Shown here: one piece after another, positions 36,255 through 48,317 of the stretch | Position numbering within the stretch: the first letter of the stretch is position 1 | Layout: each line of letters opens with the position of its first letter | Assembly: GCF_901709675.1 (NCBI RefSeq) | Contig: NC_051090.1 | Coordinates: 2,477,342-2,541,341 of the forward strand | Length of the DNA: 64,000 nucleotides | Direction of reading: 5' to 3' | Source: Syngnathus acus | Taxonomy: Eukaryota > Chordata > Actinopteri > Syngnathiformes > Syngnathidae | Program-made: the position numbers and the translations under genes | The notes under the pieces: model-generated | Told to the model about the DNA's origin: nothing | Databases searched by the model: none | Seen by the model: the letters and a program-made list of their open reading frames with translations, nothing else

Positions 36255-37286
36255 TATTGTGTTGACGAGACACGTCAAGTGCCGACAAGTATCGCGAGAG
36301 TTTGTTGGTGGCTGAGGGGCGGAGCTAACGTGTCGGTGTTTTGTTTTTGCTTTGCGTTGATTTGTATTTATTGTAAAAAGTGAAAGCACGTCAACAGTCT
36401 TTCCAGGAATCATAACTTTATTAGGATTCAAATTCTATTTCACTTTGGTCACCATACACATCGATGAAGAATGTCAGTAGAATTTGTCAGTCAAAATCAA
36501 AGCGTCCATCTCAAAACCTTTACAACAATTCCAATAGGAAATTTGTGCCTGTCTGTAAAACGAGAAACAACAAAAAAAGGCTCAGTTAACGAGATTAAAA
36601 GGATGACCCCGGCAGGTGAAAAGGAAATGAAACCAGTTTTCTTGTCCCCAACAGGTAAATTAAATCGTAGAACTGTTTTAACAATGCAGGTGCTATAAAA
36701 AGGAGGCGTTTTAAGTCAGACTGATAAGATTGATTCTCCTAGTGTTCAAACAGCGCAGGCGTTGCATTTACATTAGAAAGTGAACATGCTGCACGCAACG
36801 TAGAAAAAGAAAAAAGAAACAGGCAATTCAATATTTTAAAAAACAAGCAAAACAAAAAAAGAAATACCATTGCCTGCTTCCGAATCAACTTTTGCATACA
36901 GGCCCAAGCATTCCCAAGACAGACATGACATATTTGGCTACATGTTTTGAATCTTCAATTTGGAACTGATATTGGGAGATAAATGGAACAAAACACTTTG
37001 ATAGTCAAACTTTCTCTCACAGTATTCTCTGCTGACAAGTCACAAGTCCCCTTTTTTTAATCGTACTAACTGTCATTTGTGTGTGTGACACATGGTGGGG
37101 AAAAAAAAACCTTAAGCATTCCAGACCCTTTTTCAAACACAACGTAAACACGATGCTCAGGCGGGCTCTTCGAATTATTATTCTTTTTTACATTATAATC
37201 CAGCATTTTCCCCACCTCGCTTAAACAAATCGATGCAGTTACACAGTTACGATTGGAGAACGAGCAACCTTCAGATTGATGCCGAG
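36255..37286 (-). other. tomm70 3'UTR and tbc1d23 promoter
   Basis: TTTATT at 36417-36422 (AATAAA on the minus strand) would give tomm70 a 3'UTR of about 0.87 kb. Only about 160 bp then remain to the tbc1d23 ATG, so the tbc1d23 promoter is very short or overlaps the tomm70 terminator. Confidence 0.6.
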
Positions 37287-40200
37287 TTAGAGCGTTGGCG
37301 GCTTGAGGCCGTACTTCCTGGCCACCTCCGTCTGGGCGTACGCCGCGTCACACAGCGAGTACAAGTGTGCCATCTCCATCTCCGATTTGGCCAGGTTGAT
37401 GGCCTTGTTGAACATCTCGATCGCTTTGTCCAGATTACCCCTGGGGGAAAAAAGTTACCCTCTGGTTATCTCACATCTCGAAAAAGATCAGTGGGGTCCC
37501 CTCACCTTTGAACTTCAATTGTTCCCATTGTTTCATAGGCAAAATCACATTTGTTGTCAATCTCGATGGCCTTGCTGATGAGGTCTAGACCCAAGTCCAG
37601 GTCTTGCTTCCACTGGAGCTGTAGCAATCTGCACAGAATAGGGATCAAGATTTATAGCACACTACGCCACAGCCTTTTTAAAGCCTCGCTGAACCCAAAG
37701 CAGATCTGTAGACATCAAGAGTAGGAATCCTCCATTGTGACAGTCTTACCCTTTGTGGACATACGTCGTGGCGTTGTCGGGTTCCAGCTCAATACACTTG
37801 TCATACATCTCGTCCGCTTTGACAAACTGCTGCTGATCGGTCAAAGCCTAAGAAGGAGGTATGAAAATGTTAAAGTATTGTTGTCACACTGAGAATAAAT
37901 CTGAGTTCTTACCTGAGCGTAGAGCGCATAGCCCTCAGCGCACTTGGGGAACCTTCTGATAACGTCCTCGAAGCCGTCCATGGCGATCTGGACTTGTGAT
38001 GGTTTGTGGCCCGTGTACGCTTGTCTGTACTGGAGGACACAGGAGTGTTTTTTCACGCAAAGTCGTTCACGCTAAAACGTGGCGGACGATTGTCTAAACT
38101 TACCAGTGCGAAACATTTCTGTGCCTGGGCGAGAGCGGAGTCGGGCCTGAGCAGGATACACTCGTCAAAGTCCCCCACGGCTTCATCCACCTGGTCTAGA
38201 AGGATCTTCAACTGAGCAAACAGCCACAAGTTATAAAACATCACTTCTGGAAATAGAATATAGAATTGATCAACCTGACTTATACCTGCCCCCTGTGGTG
38301 GTACACGTCGGGGTTGCGCGTGTCGATCTCCGCCGCCATGTTGAAGTCCTGCGTGGACAGCATGGGTTGCTGCTGCTGCATGTACATGCTGCCACGCTTG
38401 ATGAGAGCGTTGGCTCGCAGCTGCCGACGAGAAAATAGATGAGCCCACACCAAAATAAAACAAGCAAAAAAAAAAAAAATGCAAGCACCTTCACGTTGGC
38501 CTCCTGCATGTTGATGACGCGGTCCAAGTCGGGCTGAGCGGCGGTGGCGTTGCCGATCAGCAGGTAGAAGGTGGCGCGCAGCAGAAGCGCCTCGGCCGTG
38601 TAGCGACCCTCAGAGTCCACTTCCTTGGTGCACTCGCTGATTATCTTGTCGTAGTTCTCCTCCTCCATGAAATGCTTGGCCTTCAGGTAGCCCGAGCTAA
38701 CGATGTGGAGCAATTTTTAAGAGCGCCAAATAGCAAGCTTGCCATCCCCTTGAGAAAGAGCAAATCATCTTCCCTCATACCTGGCCGTGACTTCAGAGGC
38801 CTCGCCCTCCTTGTCTTTGTCCTCATCCTTCTTCTCGCCCTTCTGCAGGGGCTGCGAGATGATGTCATCGGTGAAGGAACCAAAGTAGGACTTGATGAAC
38901 TGAGGCGAAGGCATCATTGGCTCACGGTTCTGGAACAGACGGAGCATGGTTACTTTCCCTTCAAGCAAGTTCATTTACTATGCTTATTTCCAGCCACTAG
39001 GTGTCAGTGTTTCTCCCTGAACACATACAATGGTTTTTTTTTCCCCTTGGTAAATATTTTAAATGGCATTGTTTTGAATACAATTATTGAAATTTAATGT
39101 TATTTTAGTCTACAGTTAAAGTGCAAACAAGGAAAGTACATACCTTGTATTTTTCTTTAGCCTTCTCCTTCCCCAGATGCTTGAGCACCTTATCTGCCAG
39201 CAGCATGCTCTGTTGGTTCTGGAAGGCCTCCAGGATACACACAGCAGTGACATCTGTAATGTCACACAACCAGGAATGTCACGCAAAAACTTTTTTTTTC
39301 CATTTTTACCCCTCACACACATCTACACCTCTCACCTTCCAAGCATTCCTTCTTATTGTCCAGCTTCTCCAAAGCTTTAGCCCTCCTGAAAAGAGCTTTG
39401 ACATAGCGCGGGTTGAGCTTCACAGCCTCTGAGCAGTCCTGCACCACCTCAGTCCATTTCATCTGTGGAAAAACAAAAGATTAAATGAATGAATGAATTA
39501 GACACAGTTACCTAAACAGATTATCTACATTTTAGGGTTGTAAATTATGCATCAAAATGTAACATCAACACGCCTGATCTCCTCAAGAAGCAGAGAAGGA
39601 CTCAAGAACTCTTTGCTTGTTTTGTTGAGCGTGGTGCCAACCTGCTGTTCGAAGGCCGCTGCTCGGTTCTGGTAGAACGTTGACAGATCGCTTTTCTGCT
39701 CGGCTGGGCAGAGCGCGATGGCCTCGGTGTAACACTGGATGGCATTGTCATACTTGGCTGCCTTAAAGTATTTGTTGCCTTTGTTCTTTGCTGCTTGGGC
39801 CCTGTCCAAAGGGCTCTAAAAGGGGAGGAACACAGGAGCAATAACCAACTTGCAGCATCTGCCTTTGTTGCAATCAAATTAAATTTACAGAATTATACTT
39901 ATCAAACATAAAACACATTTTAAGTTAAAGTTAGGTTACAATGAAATCCTGACGATAGCATTATGACGAATTAGCAACCAGCCCTGCAAATTTGTAGGTT
40001 AGTGAGCTCGTAGCATTAGCACATTCTCATTTGTTTGATCGAGTCGATAGACCGAGTGCGCGTGGCCTCCCCAGCCGGAGGGTAGCTGTCATAGGCAGGT
40101 GTCCTTGGGTGCGCGTCACCTCAGTGGCAATGACACACCCTCGGCCGGATAAGCCGCCCAGCAAGCCCCGCGGCACGCTACAACCCTCGCGGTTGCGCCA

Positions 40201-40464
40201 TATGAAAACGCCGCCGAGCGGTACCATGTTGTCCAGCCCCTGGTTGGCTCTCGAGTCGCTGTCTTGGCCCTGCTCCGGACTGGCGCTGCCTTCTGGTGTT
40301 ATCCGTTCGCCGCTGCCTTTCCCCGGGCGTCCCTTCGCCTTGCTGCGGTTCCACAGGTACACGGCTCCTACCCCGAGCACGATGGGAGCGCCGACCAGCA
40401 GAGCCAGCTGCCAACGGGGGAGGCCGGTGCCGGACTGCGGCTCTACTGGCTTGGAGGCAGCCAT
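37287..40464 (-). CDS. tomm70a: tomm70, mitochondrial import receptor subunit TOM70
   Basis: Exons, 5' to 3': 40225-40464, 39642-39815, 39336-39462, 39144-39253, 38781-38929, 38489-38696, 38286-38420, 38104-38211, 37913-38029, 37847-37750, 37506-37628, 37287-37440; 580 residues (human 608). TOM70 is an outer-membrane receptor that docks Hsp70/Hsp90-bound carrier precursors for import. An N-terminal anchor helix lies at about residues 18-38 (WQLALLVGAPIVLGVGAVYL), then TPR units start at KNKGNKYFKAAKYDNAIQCY, with further TPRs to the end (ARKYGLKPPTL). The reading frame stays open upstream of ATG 40464 for 28 codons, but MAASKPVE matches the family start. A ZNF143-type ACTACAGCTCCC motif lies about 110 bp upstream. 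Confidence 0.96.
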
Positions 40465-41796
40465 GATGAGCAACCCAGGATCGGCGAGCGCGCTAGCTAG
40501 CGAGTTAGCAGCTCTGCGCAAGTCGTCTTCTTCGCGTGCTTGGAGCAACGTGAAGAATCATGGGATAGCGGCTGACGGGAGCTGTAGTTTTTAAGTAGTG
40601 TCATTTGTAGTCCAAACTTGCTTCCGATTAGTTCAGGTCCAATATGTTATTTTGTGTTTTGACGGTTTGTTCTGTTGTCTCAAATAAAATTTAAAGGTGC
40701 TTTAGACATACAAACAATCCATTTTTGTAACTATAAATCTGTTTTTAAATACAACCCCTGCCTGAGAAACCCCAACCCTGGTTTGAGCTTGAATTTGAAA
40801 TCCTATAAACTGAGCTAAAATGATCCAAGTCTCCTTAATATTATAGGAGTAATTTTAGCTCTAACACCTCTTCGTTATAGAGACGTTATTTAAGCCTGAC
40901 GGGGTTGACTGTAGCTGACTTTGACGACTGGTGAGTGTCGGTCACAGGTCGAGAACAAATAGCCGCAGGCAAAAAAACATCGAGTGGCGTCCAGACACAA
41001 CAGGGCTCAGCTCCCAAATGGGACAGAGTAGTTGGCAAAGACTAACACACGTGTCAACATAATGGTAACCTATAAAATAAAAATGTTGATGATTTTGTGT
41101 CTAAGTGACCCTATTGCAAAGAATCGCATGCCATCCCTTCGCGTTGTTTATCTCAAGCCTGTTGGAAATTTACAAGATTAGCTCCTGTAAAATTCAATAT
41201 TGCCAAATTAAAAGCTATCTCATGAAATCTGGTTGTTTTAGTCATGTTAAAATATATTTCATTAAAACATGAAGAAGAAGAAACAATTTTGTCATATTTT
41301 GCTACTCTTTACAATGGACATTGTGTTGCTCCTTCTAGTGATAATTACTTGGCCACCGGGGGCAGTATTACCAATTATCACCAATTTTGTGTTAATTTCC
41401 ATGTTAAATATGTTTTTTTTTTTAATGAAATGAAGTAAATAAAAAAAATAATGATATTTTGCCTCGCACGCTTCATGCACACACGGAAGTGTTATAAGCT
41501 GATGTTTTGTTGTCCTACATACCAGGACCAGGGAAGCACTCCATAACTATTGACATGTTTGATGCGCTCATGGAAAGTATGGCACATTGTGGAGATGCCT
41601 CGGGGAGGGGGTGGGGGTGCGGATGCTGACTGGGTTGAAATGAAAAGGGTTCCAAAAACCAACACTCCCATCGTCAGTCCCTCCAGAGTGACAACTCTCC
41701 TCCAGCTAATAGATTGAAAGGGATTGCGGCAGGTTATTTCAGGATAACCTGGGAATAGTCAGTCAGGCGTTCAGTCAGTCACCGCATCCCACAGTC
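40465..41796. promoter_or_regulatory. tomm70 / lnp1 divergent intergenic region
   Basis: 1.3 kb between divergent starts. GGGAGCTGTAGT at 40576-40587 is a ZNF143/THAP11-type element (ACTACAGCTCCC on the minus strand) close to the tomm70 start. The central part is AT-rich with a CCACCGGGGGCAG sequence near 41352. Two GTCAGTCA repeats precede lnp1. Confidence 0.45.
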
Positions 41797-43023
41797 ATGT
41801 CGCTGAGGCTTTTGCCCGCCATCATCATGGACGACGAGGATGATGACGGCAACTTTACCAAGTGGATGAGCAGCTACTGGGGACACGGAGCCGAAGGACG
41901 CGGCGGAGGTGGTGGAGGAGGACACCTGCGTGAAAGGAAGCGAAGTTTTAGGAGACCGGCCAAGACAAGAGTTGATAGACGAGCATCTCTTCCAACAGTC
42001 GTAAGAATGCAACACAATGACATAAAATATCTGTATCAATGACCTCATCGATTAATCAACGGTGACTCAGCTAAAATGAAATGGTAGATAAAACAATTCT
42101 GCTTTTTCCACAGTCCCAACTTGACGCCATGAAGCTGAACCGGTTACACGCGGCCACTACTGCGAGTCACGCGAAAAGCCGAGAGGACAAGGGTGAGGTC
42201 AGACCTCACCAGAGGGCTCGGCGGACATCCTCAGACGACAACGGACGCTCCAAGTCGGCCGTCCCGGAGAGCCGCATCGGAACCATCCCTGAGCTGACCG
42301 AATCCTTTCAAAAAAGACTTTGTCTTCAAGATAAATGCACCCCGTCCCAGGTGAGCAGGCAGAGGTCACAAAATGAAGACGACGCTGCTTTTTCTTCATG
42401 TGTTTTTGTTTTTCAGAACGGAGATGTCAAGATGTGTCTGCTTTGTCATGACAACGTGTACAAAAGTGGTGCTGGCCTTCAAGAGCCGCATTGTGCGCAC
42501 ACCTTTCACAAGGAGGTAATGCTTGTAAATACTAACTTGCCATGCATGACGTCATGAAAACTCACCAGTCTGCTTTTGGACGAAAGGCCGCTCGCAGGTC
42601 CGAGCCGTGCGGCCCACGCAGTGGCAGCGAGACGGCCGCGACCTGCATGGTGAGGAGACTCCTGAGCGACAGGCGGAGGTCCGCGGATGAAGTCGGTGCC
42701 GTCACCCCCGAAAAACAACAACAGCAGCAGCGGCAGCCGTTCCGCCGGCAGCTTTCCCTGCGCCGACACCGTTGAACTTAACACAGTGTATATTTTTCAG
42801 TGGCAGGCCGAACGCGGAATTGCCACGTCAGAGATTTTAGTCTACAACTTCTTGATGGCAAGGCATGCAGGCTGACCACATGCTCCACTGTGCTGACAAC
42901 TATCTTACCTGATATATTAATAAAAATGTATTTCACAATGTGTTTCAGTGCATGGAGCAATGGCTGTGGAAGAAACAAACGTGTCGTGTCCTGGTGTCCA
43001 TGCCCTGGTTCTCGTCCCGCTAA
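41797..43023 (+). CDS. lnp1: lnp1, leukemia NUP98 fusion partner 1, with RING-H2-like C-terminus
   Basis: Exons: 41797-42000, 42114-42350, 42417-42515, 42949-43023; 204 residues. The N-terminus DEDDDGNFTKWMSSYWGHG and the middle segment ELTESFQKRLCLQDK match human LNP1 (DDDDDDVSFAKWMSSFWGHS; FSESFERQLCFRTK), and the gene sits beside tomm70 as in human. The function of LNP1 is unknown. Exons 3-4 add a segment absent from the human protein as I know it: CLLC, then CAHTFHKEC and WLWKKQTCRVL, the C-x2-C / C-x-H-x2-H-x2-C / C spacing of a RING-H2 with the final Cys replaced by Leu. ATG 41827 is an alternative start that would remove ten residues. The poly(A) signal is at 43473-43478. Confidence 0.82.
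42516..42948 (+). other. lnp1 intron 3 with a GC-rich, CAG-containing island
   Basis: Bases about 42575-42775 are GC-rich and read as an open frame in plus frame (RRLLSDRRRSADEVG then a glutamine run QQQQQ) ending at a stop near 42775, unlike the AT-rich flanks. A CTCGCAG acceptor lies just upstream. It may be an alternative terminal exon or a fossil one; nothing in it is recognised. Confidence 0.3.
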
Positions 43024-44920
43024 TTTGCTCCACAACTCCACCATCCCTGCATGAACTCCTCCTTGTCGTTGCGAAAATAATAGTTAACTCGTATATTTGC
43101 AAATTCTTTTATTTTATTTTTTTTACTTTGGTCTGGTTCACTGTTACACTCTTGAACAGCTCATGTACTGTAGTGTACCTAATGGAGTGGATTGTGTGTT
43201 TCGCGTGTACCACCAGGGTTGTGTTGAGGATCACTCCCTATCGAGTCAGTTTTCCATTTTGCAAAAAAAAAAAATCATTATTCACCACATACGGACTTTT
43301 AGTGGACTTTTAAGTAGGGTTAGGGTTAGTCCACAAATTACATTTATATACAGTATATTGTTACTATTTGGGAGTAGTGAAGGAGTGCATGACTCCCAAT
43401 ACAGGCCAGGAGAGACAACTATGAATATATAATGTATTGAAAATAATACTTTGCGTATTCTTGTAAATTGAAAATAAACTTATTTTCATTGCAAATGGTC
43501 GCCCCCCCCATTCATTTCCTAAATAGGTGTCCCCTTCAGGAACCACTCGTTTTTCTGTGTACTATCGCCCAATATGTATAATAAACAAATCCTCCTTGGC
43601 AAGGGGAGGTGCCAAAGTGGACAAAGACTTCCTCGGCTGCTGTGTACGTGCTACGGGCCTCGTTTCTGCTCGGTTCGACTCGGCAGTACGGAAAGTTGCG
43701 GATTCTCTTTTTTTTCTTGAGCAGGCGGAGTGAAAATGCACACGTGGAAACCTGAGATTGACGCGTGTTTCGGCCATCGGGAAATCGTGAATGTGACGTC
43801 GCTGAGCCTTGCCAACCAATCACAGCGCTCGAGAGGGAAAATGGGGAAAAAAGATGTTGTGAAACGGTTCAGAGGCGACGAGGATTTTGAGGAGAAAGTC
43901 AGGGTCTACTTCGATGAGGAAGTTTGCTCAAATGATGGAAAATTCAAGAAGTGTTCATTTTTATTTTAACTAACTTTTTCTTTTTGAAATATTAGGAGAC
44001 ACAACTACTTTGGGTAAGATGCTCACCCCCTTGGTTTTTCCACTCTGTAGCTTTTTTTTCTTCTCTTAAATGCTTTGTGCTTACTTATTTTAAATAAGCC
44101 GTACATTATAAAACTCACATACAACTTTCTGCTTTATTTTTAACCTTTTTACTGATAAATATCTTTTTTCAAGATCCCTACAAAAATACCATACCGCAAT
44201 TTACATGTTTTAATCATTTATGTAATACAGAAAAAATCTATCTAAAATTACAATTTATTCTCAATTTCCCCCATATTTTGTTTATTTCAAATGTTCTTGT
44301 GTTGTAAACTTGTATTGTGTAAAAAAAGAATCGTCTGCTTTTTGTTGATTTTAGAAGCTCCAAAAATAGCTTGCTGACAAATGAGCCAGGTCCTTATATC
44401 ATTTCATTTCATTCTAAACTTACTTAAATTCATTTTAGTGCTTTTTGTCAGTGCACCTTTTGGCACAGCTGATGCTTCTATTTACATTTTCACAATTAAT
44501 CAAAACCCCAAGCACTATTTTATTTAACCCTCACTCCTGCCTCTATTGTAACACAGCGGTTGCCACGGCGATGGTTTTGTTTTTCTCATTCTGAAGTGGT
44601 CTTGCCCGGAAACAAACATCCACTTATGTTTGAGCATCCTTGCTTTCAAAAGGTGACCGACCGTTTGATCATCATCTCCTAAAATGGATGCTTACCGCGC
44701 TACTTGGGAAATCAAATCAAGCAGGTTGTCAGAAAATTATTCTCTAAATCGGATTTGAAGCTCCAAATGCGAGTGTGTACAAGCTAATTGCCTGTCATTA
44801 CTGTGTGCTTCAATTCCAGCCTACCATTCCTTTTCCTGCTCAACCTTCTCACAACACGATGCAAAGTCATAACTAAAGTAAATATTTCCTTCAATGTCAT
44901 CCCACTGCAGGAGTTGCATC
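43024..44920. other. lnp1 3'UTR, tmem45 upstream region
   Basis: The lnp1 poly(A) signal is at 43473-43478. A GC-richer promoter-like stretch at about 43600-43900 contains TGACGTC (CRE-type, 43795) and CCAATCA (43815) and an uncharacterised short reading frame. A second coding-looking short exon lies at 44684-44724. The rest is AT-rich. Confidence 0.4.
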
Positions 44921-46185
44921 ATGGGGAGCTTCAAGGGCCACGCGCTTCCTGGGACCTTTTTCCTAATTGGCGGCCTCTGGTGGACGGCAAAGTACTCACT
45001 GTGGCACGCCACCCGGCGGAACAAGAACATCGGTTCCACCCGGCTGAGCAGCCGAGCGGCGCAACGTCGCCTGGAGGTCATAGAGAGCTCGCTGGTTCTC
45101 TTCTTCTCGTTAGCAGGTGAGCGCAAGCTGGTGACATCCCGCAGGGGGTCCGTTATGTGATTGACCGCCGCCGTTTGTCATCCAGGGATGATAGCGGAGC
45201 AGTTCTTGGCCGACGGACCGAGACTCAGGCTGTACGACTCTGCGGAGAAGCAATGGAAAGACCTGATGAACTGGCAACACGCCACCATGTATCTCTTCTT
45301 CGGCCTGGCAGGATGTGTGTCCCTGATTGTCCACACCACCGAGGCCGCGCCCCTCGCCCTCGACAGGATGATGATGGCAATCGCCTTCTTTAATGAAGGT
45401 TGGACATTCAGTACAGAAAATAGTGAAACCCCTTTGAGAGGACGTTACCAAAAATGAAATGTTGTTCTTGCAGGGTTCCTCTTCCTTTATCACCTCCATG
45501 GCCGGTCCATGCTGGACGTGCATTTGCACATGTTGCTGCTCTACGCTGTTTTCGGCGGGGCGGCGGTGGCCTTCCTGGAGCTTTTTCACCGAGGCAACAT
45601 CCTTCTGGAGCTGCTGCGCTGCGCCCTGACGCTGTTGCAGGGTAGCTGGTTCTGGCAGGTGAGTGGTCAAATATTTTCAAAGTGTTCTAGGTGGCCCCAC
45701 TAGTCCAAAGGCGCTATTCTGATTACGTTTTGGAACATGCATTCGTTTTCATTCATCTCAGGTGGCGGCCATTTTGCTACTTTCCCACTAGCGGTCCCAG
45801 CAGAATTGCAGGTGCGTTGCTAAGCAACCGCCTGAGTTTTCTCTCGTGTTTGCATCCCAGATCGGTTACGTGCTGTACCCTCCCAGTGGGGCCCAGTGGG
45901 ACCCCAAGGACCACAACAACATGATGTTCATCACCATGTGCTACTCGTGGCACCTCGCCTTCGCCATGCTCGGCGTAGGCATGCTCTACTGCCTGGTCAG
46001 CTGGTGAGGATATGCAGCTAGCAATGGTCAATTCGCTCCTTCTCCCAACAGTTAACATGTTTTTTTTTTGTCGTCAATTCCTTCCTAGTGCCGTTCGCAC
46101 CCGACTGAAGAAAACCCCCCCAGTGGAAATGGGCCTGTTGAAGCGCAGCAACAAAGACCCTGAGTCTGAGGACGAGGCGGTGTGA
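44921..46185 (+). CDS. tmem45a: tmem45a-like, transmembrane protein 45 (DUF716 family)
   Basis: Exons: 44921-45116, 45186-45398, 45474-45658, 45861-46003, 46089-46185; 277 residues (human TMEM45A/B 275). It is a polytopic membrane protein of unclear biochemical role, expected in the Golgi/endosomal system. Family landmarks are MGSFKGHALPGTFFLIGGLW, LLELLRCALTLLQGSWFWQI, GYVLYPPSGAQWD and the acidic end PESEDEAV. The A paralogue is chosen from its position next to lnp1/tomm70 as in human 3q12, since sequence alone does not separate A from B. An acceptor at 44910/44911 precedes the ATG by ten bases, so a 5' exon exists upstream. The poly(A) signal is at 46573-46578. Confidence 0.9.
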
Positions 46186-46937
46186 CGCCGACCACCGCCA
46201 CCGTGGTCGTTTAAAATCAGGGACAATATGTTTGAGGTGTGAGGAGAATCATCACTGCCTTCATGTGTTATTCTAACAGCCTTTAGTAGCTTGTATTTTC
46301 AGGGCCCATGATATCAACGGTAGCTAGCTATTTTGCTATTGCTATACCAGCCAGTATGAGCAGGGTGGGGCCCTGTTTTGCCAAACTGTTTGTATTTTAT
46401 AACGTTATTTCATGTCATTACACTTGAGTATTGTTACGTCATATTTGGTCGTGAACAAACAAACAAACCACACACTTCTATTTATGTTCCTACAAACGTG
46501 TTAAGAAATAATGACGGTATCTTTTTAAGAGTGACTTGCACTTTATCACAGTCTCATGTTTTTTGCAACACTAATAAAAACATATTATGTCTAAATGTGC
46601 TTGTTATGTAAATAAACAGTAAAATTATGACTAATAAAACACTGGCGAGGCTTAACTGGGGTTATAGCACCCCCTAGCACCCATAAACGCCTGTGCACGA
46701 ATCCTTTTAATTCATTCAATTTAAAAGACTGAGTCGTACGTACTTAAGTGTGGTTGCCAGGACAACGACAGGGCACGGTTTCTCCCCAAGAGCGACACTT
46801 CCGCTCTGACGATCTCAGGTAAGCGGTGGTGACGTCATCCAGCCGCTCAGGTAGGTCACGCCGTGCCACTCAGGGAAATACTCGCAACATTTGTCCTCAT
46901 TTCAAAAAGCAAATCCAAGTAAACTCCAGACTTGGGT
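46186..46937 (+). other. tmem45 3'UTR and sft2d2 promoter
   Basis: AATAAA at 46573-46578 closes tmem45. The last 200 bp before sft2d2 are GC-richer with GGTGACGTCATCC near 46826, a full CRE (TGACGTCA). Confidence 0.6.
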
Positions 46938-48317
46938 ATGGATAAACTCAAATCGGTTTTAAGCGGCGAGGAATCGCGCAGAGAAGATAGGACGATTTTA
47001 GAGGTAAGCAAAAGCAGACTGATTTGTGGTGCCCGTTTATTTGATCGTTAATTGCCGCGGTCGTTTGTGCAGGCGGCGAACGAAGCATCCACGTTGGGCT
47101 GGGGGACTCGCGTGAAAGGATTCATCGCCTGTTTTGTGATCGGAGGAGTTTGCGCCATTCTCGTAAGACCCACACGGAAACGGGCAACATTTTGTTGGGG
47201 AGGAGAAAGCTGAGTGTAGCCTTGTTGTCGTTTTACTGGTTGGTCTCGCTCTCAGGAATGTTGCTGATGCTCTGACTTTAACGCAACTACATTGTTCTTT
47301 TGAATCCGTTTTTATTTATTTTTAATATAAATTGCATTCTACTCAACTGTGCCTGATTTCCAACAACTCTATTTTTTTTTTAAATACTCATAGTGGACCA
47401 AAGCATTTTAGACTGAGTCTGAATTGCTATCATTTTAATAAATCCACCAAATTACTCCACATTTAAGATTTCAAAATAAAAGATTAATCGTTGTGTTTTG
47501 CAGGGGGTGTGCTTACTTTTCATCCCCAGGATCGGCATCATCCTATTCATCGTCTTTTACACGTTTGGAAATATTTGTGCCCTGGCAAGGTTAGTGTGTG
47601 TCATCAGGCAATATCAAAAGTCTACACACCCTTTTAACCCCACCCCAAACGAATGTTTGTGCTATACAGTACCATGTTCCTGATGGGCCCCGTGAAGCAA
47701 CTGAAGAGGATGTGTGACAAGACAAGAGCGTTGGCAACCACCATAATGATTGTGAGCTCATTTTGTCCACTTGAAAGTGCAATGATCACCACTATACCAC
47801 TTTTTGAAATTGGGTGTTTATTTTATGCACTAAAAAATACAATTTTTTGTGTGTGTTTTATTTCAGACTTGTCTAGTCTTGACTCTCTGTGCCGCTTTCT
47901 GGGTGAGTGACTTAAGTGGGTTGTTATGTCACTTAGAAAAAACTTTGGTTCAAGCCAACTTGCCAGTAATTGTATCTTTTTGGTTCTAGTGGAAAAACTT
48001 TGGTCTGGCGTTGCTGTTTGTCATCCTGCAAGTGTTGTCGTTCACTTGGTGAGTTTATCATCTTTCCTTTTCAAATATCACCTCATATTTACAGACCTTG
48101 TTGGACTTAAACTGCTGGTTTGTTTACAGGTACAGCCTTTCTTACATCCCATTTGTCAGGTTTGTCATTTTAACATTGTCACTAATAAAAATGAATACAT
48201 AGATATAACTTGATAATGAACTGCTTTTGTCTACACTTTTGTAGCTTTGGTCTAACCTGATAAAAATTACTTTGCAGGGATGCCATCTTGAGGTTGGTGG
48301 CCATGTGCATGAAATGA
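46938..48317 (+). CDS. sft2d2: sft2d2, SFT2 domain vesicle transport protein
   Basis: Exons: 46938-47003, 47073-47162, 47504-47589, 47670-47751, 47867-47902, 47990-48048, 48130-48159, 48278-48317; 162 residues (human 160). A four-helix Golgi protein of the SFT2/GOT1 family implicated in fusion of retrograde vesicles at the Golgi. The start MDKLKSVLSG and FLMGPVKQLKRM, SLSYIPFVRDA match SFT2D2 better than SFT2D1. Four hydrophobic segments are present, two on either side of FLMGPVKQLK. Very short exons (36 and 30 bp) occur near the end. The poly(A) signal is at 48576-48581. Confidence 0.93.

Noticed and set aside
40027-40548. 28-residue N-terminal extension of tomm70 from an upstream in-frame ATG
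   Set aside because: The family starts at MAASKPVE and the extra residues precede the ZNF143-type promoter distance; more likely 5'UTR.
43317-43332. Telomere-like TAGGGTTAGGGTTAG run
   Set aside because: Only about two and a half units; too short to call an interstitial telomeric array.
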